A DNA stretch of 64,000 bases from Cenococcum geophilum 1.58 (GCA_001692895.1 KV748230.1:310001-374000), one strand, 5' to 3'; positions 25,301 to 37,895 are shown, numbered from the stretch's first letter. Made by a program: numbers and translations. Notes: a model not told the origin generated them from the sequence alone.

Positions 25301-27050
25301 GGAGAGTCTCTTTTTTTAATATCTTACCCTAGTTATAGCCAAGAGAGGTCTATAACTAAGGCTTTTCTTTTTTTAAATTGTTAATGTAGTTATTACCCTA
25401 CTTATTTTTCTAATAGAATCTACCTTTAGAGTTTTCTCTTAACTTTTTAAAGTATTCCCGTAAAGGTGCCAGATAGGTATTAGGTTAGCCCTAGGAGTCT
25501 TTCCTATTATTTAAGGCTCCTAACTTTAACCCTTTTAAAGTTTTCTTTAAGAACGGCTTCTTTAAAGGTTAGGTCTGCCCTATATTACTATTAAAGTACC
25601 TACGCTTTTAGTAACCCCCTAGCTTTCTACTAAAAGAGGTCTAGTTCCTTACCGTATCTTTAGTATTTAAAACTGCTGGTTTAAAATCTATATATATAGT
25701 AATCCGCAATAGGGCTCCTACGCACTTTATTTTATTATAGATTACTAGCTTAATTCTAGCCTAGATAAACCTAATTTTCTCCTTTTTATAAATGCTACCG
25801 TCCTTATTTTTAAAGGGCTTTAAATTTATCTATTAAGTATAGGTTTCTATAAAGTTTATAAACTGGCGGAAGTTATAGTAGTTAAGCTATATCCTATTCT
25901 AGAATAGCTCTATATTATTATATTATATAATATATAGATCTTAAATCCATTTCTTTAGAAAGGTTTACAGCTATAGCTATATAGTAATTTACTCTTTATT
26001 AAGCTAATTAAGTATAATCTAGTTTAGTAATCGGTCTTTAATCTTACTAATAATCTAGNNTATACGCTCTTTNGTATTATCTTATATTATTAGTATCTTA
26101 AAGAAGTTATCTACTTTATAAACCTAATCGTCTAACTATTAGGCGTTAGGTCTATAGCGGAGTTCTAAACTATTAAAGGCCTTAGCTAGTTAGTCTATAT
26201 CCTTTTTCTATTTATAGTGTAAATAACTCTCTAGGTCTTCTATACCTTTTTAGGTAAATACTAAGTAGCTTTTAAAAAGCCCTTAGCCTTAGCTAGGTTA
26301 TAAAAGATTTTATCTAGCCTAGATTAAGCTCTACTAAATTTAAACCTACCCCTAAAGGTTTCTAATATATTTATTAGTAGCTCCTTCCCTAAGAGCCTTA
26401 TAGTAGCTTCCTAATATCTATTTTAAAGAATATTGGTTTAGGGTTCTTAACTTTCTAACTTTAGCTTTAGGGAAGCTCTAGCTATAAAGGTAGTATTAGT
26501 ACTAGTAGCTAATATAGATTTCCCTATAAGGCTTAAGTTTTAAGTTAGTAGTTAGTTTAAATTACCTAAAGGGGTAGGCCTATTTAGCTTATAAGCAGTT
26601 TATATACCGCTACTATACTAATTATAGGCCGGTAGTCTTTTAAAAGGGTTTTAGTTAGTTTCCTAGTTAAATATATTAGTGTATTTCTTTAGTATTTCTA
26701 GCTTAGGGAAAGATCTTAGAGTTACCTCTAGCGCTTAATCTTTTAATTAGCTTAAGTAGGGCCGGAGGGGTTCTAGTTACTTTATAGTAGCGTTATAACT
26801 ATTATAAAGGGTATTTATATTTTCCTTGGCGTTGCTAGTAACTATAGGTATATAGAAGTCTTTAAGCTTCTAAAGCATCTAGGTATTAGGGCTTATTCAG
26901 CTATCTTACCTAAAGGGTTATTTTATTATAATCTCTTACTATTAAAGGGACCTTCCTACCTTTATGTAATGGCTTTCTATAAGGTATCTATAAAGTTTCT
27001 ATTTAGGTTATTATAAAAAATTAAAGGACAATAGTAGTTATAAATAAATA
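25300..27050 (-). pseudogene. Decayed gag of C2
   Basis: A minus-strand frame between the 5' leader and pol, with the same sequence as C1 27,330–28,686 (plus strand) and the fragment at 57,160–57,655. It is assigned to Gag by position and by its helical, Gln/Lys-rich composition; the CCHC knuckle is too mutated to call with certainty. Confidence 0.7.
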
Positions 27051-27103
27051 ATCTAGTCCTTAAAGCTAACTACCCTTCTAAAAAGAAGCAGGAAAAATTT
27101 AAA

Positions 27104-27318
27104 TATAAGGGGACTTTGTAAATAGGGGGCTATAAGAACATAATTAGAATAGGATAGATTAGTAAGAGAGATAAATCCTTAAGGAGGTAAGGCCTTAGGG
27201 ATTATGGAGACTATATACTACGGGTACGTACCTTTAGTATATAACCGGCGATTATCTAAGGGATGTCTGGGGGTTGTCCTAAGGGCAACCTAAAGTGTCC
27301 GTAATAATATCCCTTATA
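27104..27318 (-). repeat. 5' LTR of C2
   Basis: A 215-bp LTR equal in length to 5181–5395. Its outer side is flanked by ATCCT, where C1 sequence resumes. Confidence 0.87.
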
Positions 27319-28686
27319 ATCCTTTTCTAAAATCTTATAATAACCTAAACGGAAACTCTATGGATATTTTATAGAAAGCTATCGCTAAGGTAAAAAGGTC
27401 CCTTTAATAGTAAGAGATTGTAATAATATAACCCTCTAGGTAAAATAGCTAAATAAGCCCTAATACCTAGATACTTTAGAAGCTTAAAGACTTTTATATA
27501 CCTATAGTTACTGCTAAGAAAAATGTAAACACCCTCTATAACGGTTATAACGCTACTAAAAAGTAACTAAAACCCCTCTAGCCCTATTTAGGCTAATTAG
27601 AAAATTAAGCGCTAGAGGTAACTTTAAAATCTTCCCTTAAGCTAAAAATACTAAAGGAATATACTAATATATTTAACTAGGGAACTAACTAAAACCCTCT
27701 CAGAAGACTACCGGCCTATAATTAGTATAATAGTAGTATATAGACTGCTTATAAGCTAAGCAGGCCTACCCCTTTAGGTAATTTAAACTAACTACTAACT
27801 TAAGACTTAAGCCTTATAGGGAAATCTATACTAGCTACTAGTACTAATACTACCTTTATAGCTAGAGCTTCCCTAAAGCTAAGGTTAAAAAGTTAAAAGC
27901 CCTAAACTAATATTCTTTAAGATAGATATTAGGAAGCTATTATAAGGCTCTTAAAAGCTATATAGGAAGAAGCCACTAATAAATATATTAGAAACCTTTA
28001 GGGGTAGGTCTAAATCTAATAGAGCTTAATCTAGGCTAGATAAAATCTTTTATAACCTAGCTAAGGATAAGGGCTTTTTAAAAGTTATTTAGTACCTACC
28101 TAAAAAAAGGTATAGAAGACTTAGAGAGGTATTTATGCTATAAATAAAAAAAGGATATAAACTAACTAGCTAAGGCCTCTAGTAGTTTAAAACTTCGCTA
28201 TAGACTTAACGCCTAGTAGTTAAATAATTGGGTTTATAAGGTAGATAACTTCTTTAAAATACTAAGAATATAAAATAATACTAAAGAGCGTATACGCTAG
28301 ATTGTTAGTAAAATTAAAAACTAATTACTAAATTAGATTATACTTAATTAGCTTAAAGAGTAAATTACTATAGAGCTATAGCTGTAACCCTTCCTAAAGA
28401 AATAGACTTAAGATCCGTATATTATATAATATAATAATATAGAGCTATTCTAGAATAGGATATAGCTTTATTAATATAACTTTTGCTAGTTTATAAACTT
28501 TATAAAAACTTATACTTAATAGATAAATCTAAAGCCCTTTAAAAATAAAGATAGTAGCATTTATAAAAAGGAGAAAATTAGGTTTATTTAGGCTAGAATT
28601 AAGCCAATACTTTAGGATAAAATAAAGCCCGTAGGTGCCCTATCGCGGATTATTATATATATAAATTTTAAACGAGCGGTCCTAAA
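27319..28686 (+). pseudogene. C1 leader and decayed partial gag
   Basis: Plus-strand mirror image of C2 25,670–27,000. The leader continues from 5180 across the C2 insertion, then gag runs until it is cut by the D2 LTR at 28,687. Stops are TAA/TAG. The head-to-head arrangement with C2 gag makes about 25,670–28,686 a large imperfect palindrome centred on the C2 5' LTR. Confidence 0.8.
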
Positions 28687-28964
28687 TGTTAGCGACTTAG
28701 TTAATTGAGGCACGAGTACGGCAAAAGGGTCGCGTAAGCCTATACAATTGGATTGTCTATAAACAAGGATCTAAAGCTAGAGAAATGAAAGGAGACGGAG
28801 GGTGGCGCCGCTTAACGTTATATACAATCCTCTAGTTACGTAACAGCAACTATCTAAAACTGTGTGAAACTGTCTGCGACTATCTGCGACTGTCTGCGAC
28901 TATCTGCTATAATCTACTAATATTTATTAGCCATAATCTACCAGTTTTCACCAGCGCCGTAATA
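28687..28964 (-). repeat. 3' LTR of D2 (long variant)
   Basis: 278 bp against 217 bp in D1. The extra length includes a short tandem run of CTGCGACTATCTGCGACTGT-type steps (about 28,875–28,915). The ends match D1 (TGTTAGCGACT… and …GCCGTAATA). Confidence 0.8.
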
Positions 28965-29759
28965 TTACCCCCCCCCCTCTAAAAAAGCCTGCCCTTAGGC
29001 TTTATACGTCCGTATTATATCTATAGGGTATTCTTATCTTTATGCTTAATAAACAGCTTATCGTCTTCGCTATTCTAGCACTCTATTTACTTATTAAGGT
29101 ACTTTAGGGGTCTAGGTTTATTAGGGTAACAACTATAAAACTTCTAAAGCTTATAGGGACTACCTATAAAGTTCTATATAGGGTACTAAGTGGGGTTTAG
29201 GTTGTACCCTTTCCAACTAATATAATATTTTAACGTTCCCCTTATAAGCTTATAGGCCAGTATTTCTTTAACTTCCTATTTATTATCGCTATTAACTTAA
29301 ATTAGTAGGGGAGGTTAATTCTTTTATCTAGATAATAGGTTATTTATAGCTTTCTATAGTTTATCTAGAGAGAAAATAGGGTAAACTTTAATTAAATCTA
29401 AGAGCTTTACTTTATACGCGTTGCCTATCTTCTTAAGAATCTCATATGGTCCTACTATCTAATAGTCTAGCTTACGGCTAGGTCGTTCCGTCTTTTAGTT
29501 TTTTATTATAACCTAGACTATATCTCCTATAGCAAAGTTAGGCTCTCGCCTATACTTATTCGCCTATTATTATATTAATTTCTAGGCCTTTTCTAGATTT
29601 ATATAGGCTACCGTTTAAGCTTCTTTTAAGCGCTTAGCGTACTACTATACTTCCTTATAAGATAGTTTTATATATATAGTTTACGGTTCTTTTAGTCTTT
29701 TCTAGTTAAAGCTTATATAGGGTAAGTAACCCATTTCTAGTTAAATAGGGGCAAGTTAT
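28687..29759 (-). mobile_element. Truncated Gypsy family D copy D2
   Basis: A 3' LTR (28687–28964), C-run (purine-tract complement) and 3' end of pol (integrase tail and chromodomain, about 29,000–29,759) of a family D element on the minus strand, matching D1 51,320–52,197. It stops abruptly at 29,759, where C1 3' sequence begins. The rest of D2, its 5' LTR and TSD, and the C1 pol are absent, which indicates one deletion across the D2/C1 junction. Confidence 0.85.
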
Positions 29760-29924
29760 AGGTTAGTGGGGGTTAGGGTTTTATATACAAAGGTAAGGCT
29801 AGGATACGCTGTAAAATTTACTTAAAAGAGTAGTTAGTAGGAGAATAAAGAAGTATATTAAATTAATAATATATTAAAAATATGTCCAAATTAGACAAAG
29901 GTTAATAATGGGAAGTAAGGTATT
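29760..29924 (+). other. C1 3'-internal segment, left of A3
   Basis: Plus-strand C1 sequence equivalent to C2 13,245–13,427 (complement). It ends with GTATT, the left TSD of A3. It continues at 37,896. Confidence 0.8.
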
Positions 29925-30347
29925 TGTAACGGAACCTTATAGCAGGAACTACGATGGGCTCATTATTAGGCTAGGTATATAGGTAATGCAAATTAAGTCA
30001 ACAACGTAATAATAACTGGTGGAGTGGTTGCCTAATAGATTAACTCTAATTATATTCTAAGAATCACTATAAGGAAGGAACTATCTAGGTAGGGACTAAG
30101 GGTCCTTAAATACACAACCGTACTCCTATAAAATCCTTCTTATACATAATATACGTGTGCTCTATCTACTCTATTATAGATCCTATAGATTATATAGATT
30201 ATATAGATTACCCTACGTAACCTTAGTTATTATTCCTTATTATATAGTTCTACTAGCTCTATTTTGGACTGTGCCTAAATTAACTAACTAGCTTCTTCTA
30301 ACTCCTTTCCTAGTAGTTATAATATCGTACTTAAAGCGTCCGTAATA
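29925..30347 (-). repeat. 3' LTR of A3
   Basis: 423 bp. The outer end reads TGTAACGGAACC and the inner end CGTCCGTAATA next to the purine-tract complement (TTTCCCTCCTC). Confidence 0.9.
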
Positions 30348-30379
30348 CTATTTCCCTCCTCTTTATCTTTGTCCTTAAA

Positions 30380-31070
30380 GATTTAAAATATCTCTAAGTT
30401 ATTTACTAAAGGTATAATATCCGTCTAATTAATTTAGTTAATATTATTACTTATTATACCTAAAGCAATTTCTCGTTCCTTAACCGCTCGTCATATTCGC
30501 ACTATCGCTGCGATATTATCTCTAGGTAAGATTATACCGTCTCCGTATTCTCGTTGTTTAAAAAAGGGGTTAGTTTATATTATGTTAGCGAACCTATCTT
30601 CGCAATAAACGTCCTCTTATTTAGGGTGCACTAAAGCAAATATTTATTCGTCCTATAACGTTCGCTCTATTTCTAATGCTAAATATACGCAACCTATTAC
30701 TCTTAATAGTTGTCTAGTTCCCTAATTAATTTGTCTTAGGGTCTCGTATTTAATTTACTACTACGCAGCTAGATAATAAACTGTCTGTTACTTTAGCGGA
30801 ACTGCGCCGTTCTTATAATGCTAAATAAGAAGCTGCCGATGCTTAATAACGGGCTCTTAAATCTCGTCTTGTGGCGTCCGCTTAGTTAATCCATCTTAAG
30901 AAGGTCCGTAAGAAGGTTTATTTTAAGGAGTGGAAACTTATAAAATAAGGTTTATAAGAACTTAGTAATAAAAGAACGGATTCTCTTCCTATAGAGAAGG
31001 AAACAAATTTAAGTAGTTTGGCAACTGCTCTTCCTAGGTCCCCCTTAGGTAACTTATTTTTTTATAATCC
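30380..31070 (+). pseudogene. Decayed antisense reading frame downstream of pol, copy A3
   Basis: Best preserved copy of the family A antisense frame. On the plus strand about 30,470–30,700 reads with a CLKKGL motif and CTKANI/SNAKYTQPITLNS, a Cys-containing block. After a frame change, 30,745–31,050 reads LDNKLSVTLAELRRSYNAK, then EAADA**RALKSRL, KKVRKKVYFKEWKLIK (30,898–30,945), ELSNKRTDSLPIEKETNLSS and SPLGN. All stops are TAA/TAG at likely Gln codons. The frame is antisense to the element's pol. The layout is Cys-rich block plus long Ala/Lys/Arg/Glu helix, coiled-coil-like. No family recognised with confidence. Confidence 0.55.
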
Positions 31071-31079
31071 TTTTTTTTT

Positions 31080-34000
31080 AATACTGCCTAACCTAATCTC
31101 TTCTAATACTCCTATACCTTTCCTATAACGTTCTTTAAATTTTTTAATAGCTTCTAGGTAGTCTTATTATAGCCTATCCACTTAACCTTATACTATATTT
31201 TATCGTTAATATCCTTATAACTAATAATCCTTAAAACTTACTATTTATCTTCTTCCTATCCTCTGTATATGTCTGCCTCGTAAACTAGTAGCTTAATATT
31301 CCTATATACTGGCTCTAGCATTATAATATACTATATAGGGTAGATCCTTATTTTAGCTAGTAGGTTTAACTTAAATATAACTAGTAAAATCCTTTACGCG
31401 ATTTTAAAAGGTCCTAGTCTAATATAGTCCAATTTCTTACTTAGTTGTTGACTCTTGAAATTTTTATATAGTAGCCACACTTTATCTCCCTCCTTAAGAT
31501 CTAGTCCCTTAGATCTCTTAGCATTATAGTACTTTTTTATTCTCTCTTATACTTTCTTTACTAATTTTATAAGGTCTGTATAAAGATTTATTAACGTCTT
31601 TATCCTTTCTTTAACTGTACTACTTGTTTTCTTCGCTTGCTATAGTAATAGCGATATTCTTAGTTTATATCCATAATTTGCCTTAAATAGTAATATGCCT
31701 ATTCCCTCTTAAGGTGTTGCATTATATATAAACTATATAATTAGTAATAGCAATACCTAATTATTCTATACGTGATTAATATAATACCTTAGATACTATT
31801 CTAGCGTCTAGTTTAGTCTTTCCGTTTAACCGTCTGTCTGTAGATAATATACGGTAAAAGTTACTACTTAAATTCCCTGCTCCGCTAAGAATACCTCCTA
31901 GAATACTACTATAAATCTTAAATCTCTATCTAATATAATCTTACTTAGTACTTTATATCTTGCGAATACTTTCTTAATATAAATTCTAGCGACATCTTCT
32001 ACTAAGATTTCTTCCGTATATGCTATAAAGTATCCCCACTTTATAAGCTTATCTACTATTACTAAGATCGCGTTATAATCTTATCCGGTAATAGGATCTT
32101 TTAACTTTAGCAATTTAATAATAAAGTCCTACGATATAACCTCCTATGGTCTCTTTAGTATTTTAATAGGTTATAGCCCTCCATACGGCTTATGCCTTAT
32201 TACTTTATTCCTTTAGTAATCTAGACACTCTCTAGTAACCCTTCTAGCTATCCTCTAGATTCCGTTAATAATGTATTCTTCCTAGAGTCTTAATACTAAG
32301 CCCGTAGCTCTATTATATCCCTAAGTTAGTCCCTTATAGAAGTCTTCTATAAATTACTCTACTATGCTTCTTAGGATATACTTTACCTCTCGATTTTTGT
32401 ATATATCCGCCTATAAATCCTCTAGTTATACTTTTAGAATTCTTTATACCTAAAAGCTTTCTAGTATCTTGTAAACCTTATCTAGTTCTTTTTAAGTTGC
32501 TATAATTTTTAGATAATTATACCTAATTAATCCGTCTATATCTTTTCGTAGTAAAGCCCCTAATGGCTTTTCATTGTTCTATAGTTTAGCTTTATAACTT
32601 AGAGCATCTGCTTATATATTGTCTGTACCCTTAGTATACTAAATCTTAAAATAGTATTCTATAAGTATCTTTGCCTATCTAACCTATCTTTAGTTAAGTT
32701 CCTTTATTATTAGGAATCCTATTAGGTTCTTATAATCCATCTTAACTATAAATAGTTTCTCCGTGCCTTATAAGAATGCTCTCTATTCCTTTAACGCTGT
32801 AACTATACCTAGTAACTCCTTATTATAGATATTATAGTTTAACTCTAGTGGTGTTATCTTCCTACTATAGTATGCCACTGGGTGCCATCCGTCTTAATGC
32901 CTTTATATAAAGTATACCCCTAGTATATAGTCTAATGCATCTATTTCTACAACCGTTTTTAATCCTAGTTAATAAATCTTAAGAACTGGCTCCTGGGTGA
33001 ATAACTCTTTAACTTTCTTAAAGAGTTCCCTTTGTTCCTCTCCCTATGCCTATAGTTCTTCTTTCTTTATTAATCGCGTAAACAGCTTAATGTCCTTTAA
33101 CTATTATGCTATAAACCTTCTATAGTAATTACAAAACCCTAAGAATAATCTTAACTGCGTAACGTTCTCTAGTTCTTACTAATTTACTATAGCCTCGATC
33201 TTCTTTAGATCTATACTAAGTTAGCCTAATTTAATAATAAATCTAATATAATTGGTCTTTCTAGTAAAGAACTCGTATTTCTTAATTGCTACTAGTATCT
33301 GTTCTTCTTATAGTCTCTTTAAAACCCATTTAACGTGTTCTTTGTATTCTTCCTTAGTTATTAAGTAGATAATAATATTGTTAAGGTATACTATAATAAA
33401 CTTATCTAAGTGTTCTCCTAATACGTTATTAATGCGCTTCTAGAACGTTACTAGTGCGTTTATAAGCCCAAATTGCATAACTAATGGTTTATATAGTCCT
33501 TCCTTTAACCTAAAGGCTGCCTTTTATTTATCGCCTTCCTTAATTCTAATCTAATGGTGCGCCTATCTTAGATCTATCTTTGTGAAGATTTACGTATTGC
33601 CTATCCTGTCTTAGATTTCGCTAATTAAGGGTAAAGGATACCTATCCTTTCTAGTAATGCTGTTTAACTATCTATAGTTAATACATAGCCTTAGTTTGCT
33701 ATTCTTTTTTAGTATAAATAGTACTAGATATCCTGCTAATAACTATAATGGTCTAATATATCCCTTTTATAGGTTTTCCTAAATAAACTCTTTTAGTGCT
33801 TTACCTTCTTCTTTAGTAAGCTTATAGATTGGAAAGAACCTTAGACTTATTCCTAGTTCTAATTCTATCTTATAGTTTTATACTATATACTCTAACAGCT
33901 TTTTACTTTTTAGTAACTATAGTTTCTTACCATACTTATAGTATCTCTTTAGTATATAACTTAGTCCTTTCTCTATTTCTTTATAGGTCGCCCCTACTTA

Positions 34001-34400
34001 GTACTATACTAACTTAGCTTATTATTATATCTAGTGGTGTTAAGTATCTCTAATATTAACCTAACTTATAATCCAATTGATTTTTAAATTATATTCCTAT
34101 AACTAAGGTATGCCTAATACTGCCTTATCCCGTCCTAATGGTAGGATATTAAAAGACATCTTAATTTATCTCCCTTTAATAGTTATCTAAATAGGTCCTG
34201 TTTTAAGATTAATGATCCCTTCTCCATAGGCTATTGGATCTCCTAAAATTATAACTAATAGGTAAGGTTGCTCCTTCTATCTATAAGGTAGTCTTATTCT
34301 TTTAACTGCTACTAGTAAGATATGGTTCCTTATTGCTTTACTATCTATTAGCGCTTTAAACTACTAATCTTACTATCTAACTTATAAATTTAGGTATTAT
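31080..34400 (-). pseudogene. Decayed Gypsy pol of A3
   Basis: Minus strand: protease with ALIDSKA near 34,340 (DSGA in A2); RT with the active-site box at 33377–33388 reading YLNN; RNase H at about 32,550–33,000; integrase at about 31,380–32,400; chromodomain remnant near 31,150–31,260. TAA/TAG stops replace Gln codons. Both catalytic Asp codons of RT are changed by G-to-A. Confidence 0.87.
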
Positions 34401-37400
34401 TTTTAAATTCCTTTAAGGGTCTAAGGCTCTACTACTGGCTCCCTTTGGTTCTATGGGCCTCTACTTTTCCTAACTATTAGCTGCTTAATTCTTATATACT
34501 TGGCTTACTCTTTAGCCAATGCCTAGTTTGCTTTTTATCTTTAATATACTATAGACACGTGTTCTCTGGGTATTTCTACTACTGTTATCCATCTAAGTAT
34601 TTTTCTATAAGGAATCTTCCTGGTTAAAGTATTAAACTTCCTTCCTCTTAAACCTCTGCTGGATGCTATTTATATATATACTTAGCATTCCTATACTATT
34701 GCTCGTCTATTATCTAGTATATTCTTATAGGGTATTTCTAATTCTTTTCCTTTGGATTCTTATATATCTCGTATATATCATCCACGCATGCAATTTATAA
34801 TAGCGTATAGTATGCTAGGTGCTTTAGATTAACTCTTAACTTATTTTTATCTTTAAGTTTAAACCTCTATTATACTAATCTAAATATTATAACTTTATTC
34901 GTAGGTACTAAGATGCGTCTCTTACTTCTTTAGTCCTCTAATCGTTCCTTAAAATCCTTTAACGTTATTATTAAGGCTCCTTTAATGTACGTTATAGCCT
35001 TTTCTGTAATTAGGTGGTCCTAGATAACTTATTTATCTAACTATATATAGAAATCTTCCTACTTATTATTATGCCTTTGCCTATACCACTTTTAGTATAG
35101 CTGCTAGAGTATATACGACTTGTCCGTAAGGAAGTATCTTCTTATTACTACGTTGTAATAGCCCTTTATATGTCGTTTTTTAAACCTAGTAGGAATTCCT
35201 AAATCTTCTTTATTTTCTAGTTTGGTAAGCCACTTAGCTCTTAATATACCTACCTTAGGCCTATTAATAATTCTTTTTACTAGTGCTCTATCCTTTATAC
35301 GTCCTAATGTGCTAGATCTCTTATCTAGTTTCTATTCTTACTATGCGATAATTCTTTACCTAAATTCTTCTATAGTTTTTTTTAGTTTGCGTCTCGCGCT
35401 CTAATCCTTAAAGTTCTCTTACTTTTTAATCTTGGTATTAACTTTTTAATCTTTAGTCCGAATACTATATTCTACTAATAAGTCCTCTAAGTCCGTGTAT
35501 TCGTCTCCTAATCTAATTGCTATTTATACTATAGATTCTCTAATCTATAAGAAAGCTCCTTACTTCTTACTTATAGGTGTCCTAATTTGTACTCCGAATT
35601 CTTAATCCCTTAGATTCTTTAATTCTAAGCTTGCTTCTAACTTAAGCTTAGCTCTAGCCTTAGTCCAACTAGGCTTACTTAGTGTTCTTATCTTGTCTTA
35701 AGAATCTTAAATCTTACTTATCTCGTCTTAAGAGTCTTATGCCTGTAGGAAACTTCGTCCTAAGCTTATTCGTATATTACTAAACTAAGCCGTTGCTCTG
35801 CTCCATCGGTTATCGTCTATTGTAGGTCCTTAAGCTTGCCTCATCTCGTCTTAAGAATCTTAGTCGTCTCGCATCTCACTATAAGAATCTTAAGCCTATG
35901 GCCTTTTGCCTTTATTAAGTGCCGAAGTAGTTTACTATTCTACTTCTCTTACGTCTTATGAAGTAATAGACATTATATCTAGTAGGGTCTTGATCCCTAC
36001 TAATATTCCCTATTCTATAGTGGAATTATCCTTTACTCCTAGTATAACATTTTTAATAGCTGTATGTTCCTAGTAAACCGCTCTTATTACCTCATTGTTA
36101 CGAAATATTTCGCCTATATTAAATTCATCGTCCTTAATATCTAATCTATAAACTGGTTTATTAGTTCCTCTGTATCCTATAAGTACTGGCTCTTATAGTT
36201 AATAGCTTACGCCATACTTAGCATCCTTATAAATTTGGTATATATTATTATAACAAAACGCAAAACTTTTAATTAAATACTCTTTTGTTCCTTATAGCAC
36301 ATTATTATCCCTCTATACATATATATTGTCTACTAGTCTTATACCCTTTACTACGTAGTAACTCTGCCTACTTCTATAATCTCTAATATAATAACCCTGT
36401 TTTCTGTAATTTATATAAGCTCCTTCTTTAAACCATTTTTCTTACTATAGAGTCTGCCTAAACGTCTTTTGCTGCTAAGATCCCTAATTTAGCCTCTGCT
36501 CCTTAGACCTTTAATTACTTAATCCTTATCCTTTAGGTTTCTATAATTTCTTACTCCATCTCTTATAGGCTTCTTTAGTACCACTTAGGTCTATTAGCTT
36601 TGCGCTATACTATAGTTTCTAACTTAGCTTTAGTTATTACGTACTCTGCGCCTTATATAACTATAAAACTCTATCCTAGCCTTTCTTAGCCTGTTCCCTT
36701 TAGTAGATCTAATTATTAATCTTAATTACCTAATCTATTAGTTCCCTTAGGGTGTCCACATCTTCTATTAGGATAATTATATCCTAGACTTTAGCCTTAA
36801 GTCCTTATTTATACTGTGCTATAAACGCCCTATTATTTTACTCTACTTACGTTGCTAACGTCTAGAACTACGTTATATACTTAATTGCTAAGGTTTATTA
36901 TATAATATCTTAGAGTTTCCTTTCCGCTATAGTTGTTGCCTCTAGGTCTCCAAATATTTATGTAAGTTGTTCTATAAATTTATTCCAGCTTAAGAATATA
37001 AACCGCACCTCTTAGTTAGTGGTCGTTATGCCGTTCGCTTATATCTCTATAAAGTAAGGCTTAAACTATTCGAGTGCTCTTCCTATTAAGAATAGTCCTA
37101 CATAGGCTATTTAATCTATAGGTGTTGCCAGCTTTACTCCTTTCTATACTACCTTAAAGTGTATTTACATAAGGAATCCTTTAAGCTTTAATTTCTCTTC
37201 TAAGTATCTTTTAATTAATGGTAACTTAACCTTTACTGCGCCTATTCCGTTAATCCTGTTTTCTAATATCGCATTATTTTCTATTAGCTGGTCGACTATC
37301 TCTTATAGTTGTCCGACCGTTACAGGTTGCTATAAGTTAGTGTTTGCTATATTAGTGTCATTACCTAACCTTAAAGTAGTTGCCGCCGTTAATGGCGTCG

Positions 37401-37440
37401 TGGTGGCTGCTTTTGGTGGTATATTATTTAACTTTTTGTA
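34400..37440 (-). pseudogene. Decayed gag and gag–pol linker of A3
   Basis: The frame starts near 37,430 (NIPPKAATTTPLTAATTLRL) and is clean for about 35 codons, then shows TAG/TAA breaks. The capsid-like region is at about 36,600–37,250. The zinc knuckle near 36,400 reads YINYRKQGYYIRDY, that is, Cys and His mutated to Tyr. A roughly 2-kb linker to protease contains several copies of a DSQDEIR-like peptide (complement CTCGTCTTAAGAATCTTA at about 35,690–35,890). Confidence 0.75.
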
Positions 37441-37465
37441 TTTAATACCGTAACTAGGTAGTGAT

Positions 37466-37890
37466 TGTATAATAAAACCTTGTAGTAGGAACTACGGTGG
37501 GCTCGTTATTAGGCTAGGTGTATAGGTAATGTAAATTAAGTTAACAACGTAATAATAACTGGTGGAGTGGTTGCCTAATAGATTAACTCTAATTATATTC
37601 TAAGAATTACTATAAGGAAGGAACTATCTAGGTAGGGACTAAGGGTCCTTAAATACACAACTATACTCCTATAAAATCCTTCTTGTACGTAATATACGTA
37701 TACTCTATCTACTCTATTATAGATCCCGCAGATTATATAGATTATATAGATTACCCTACGTGACCTCGGTTACTATTCCTCGTCATATAGTTCTACCGGC
37801 TCCATTCTGGACCGTGCCTAAATTAACTAACTAGCTTCTTCTAACTCCTCTCCTAGTAGTTGTAATATTGTACTTAAAGCGTCCGTAACA
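37466..37890 (-). repeat. 5' LTR of A3
   Basis: 425 bp, ending GTCCGTAACA (unmutated CA) and followed by the GTATT duplication. Confidence 0.92.
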
Positions 37891-37895
37891 GTATT

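Larger units (their letters stand above)
5181..27318 (-). mobile_element. Gypsy family C copy C2, nested in C1 in inverted orientation
   Basis: The LTRs are 5181–5395 (3') and 27104–27318 (5'), 215 bp each, with the element on the minus strand. The flanks are ATTCT (5176–5180) and ATCCT (27319–27323): a 5-bp TSD differing by one C-to-T change. The insertion splits the leader of C1: the sequence left of 5181 and right of 27,318 joins into the leader also seen inside C2 at 27,000–27,103. Without its insertions (MITE 5717–6122, B1, B2) C2 is about 8.8 kb. Order on the minus strand: 5' LTR, leader, gag, pol, long 3' region with an antisense frame, purine tract, 3' LTR. Confidence 0.87.
29925..37890 (-). 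mobile_element. Gypsy family A copy A3, complete
   Basis: A 7,966-bp element on the minus strand with LTRs 29925–30347 (3') and 37466–37890 (5'). GTATT lies at 29920–29924 and 37891–37895. The uninterrupted site is preserved in C2 at 13240–13244. It has the full order gag, protease, RT, RNase H, integrase, chromodomain, antisense frame, LTR. The two LTRs differ mostly by C/T and G/A changes, so sequence divergence here cannot be used as a simple clock. Confidence 0.92.
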
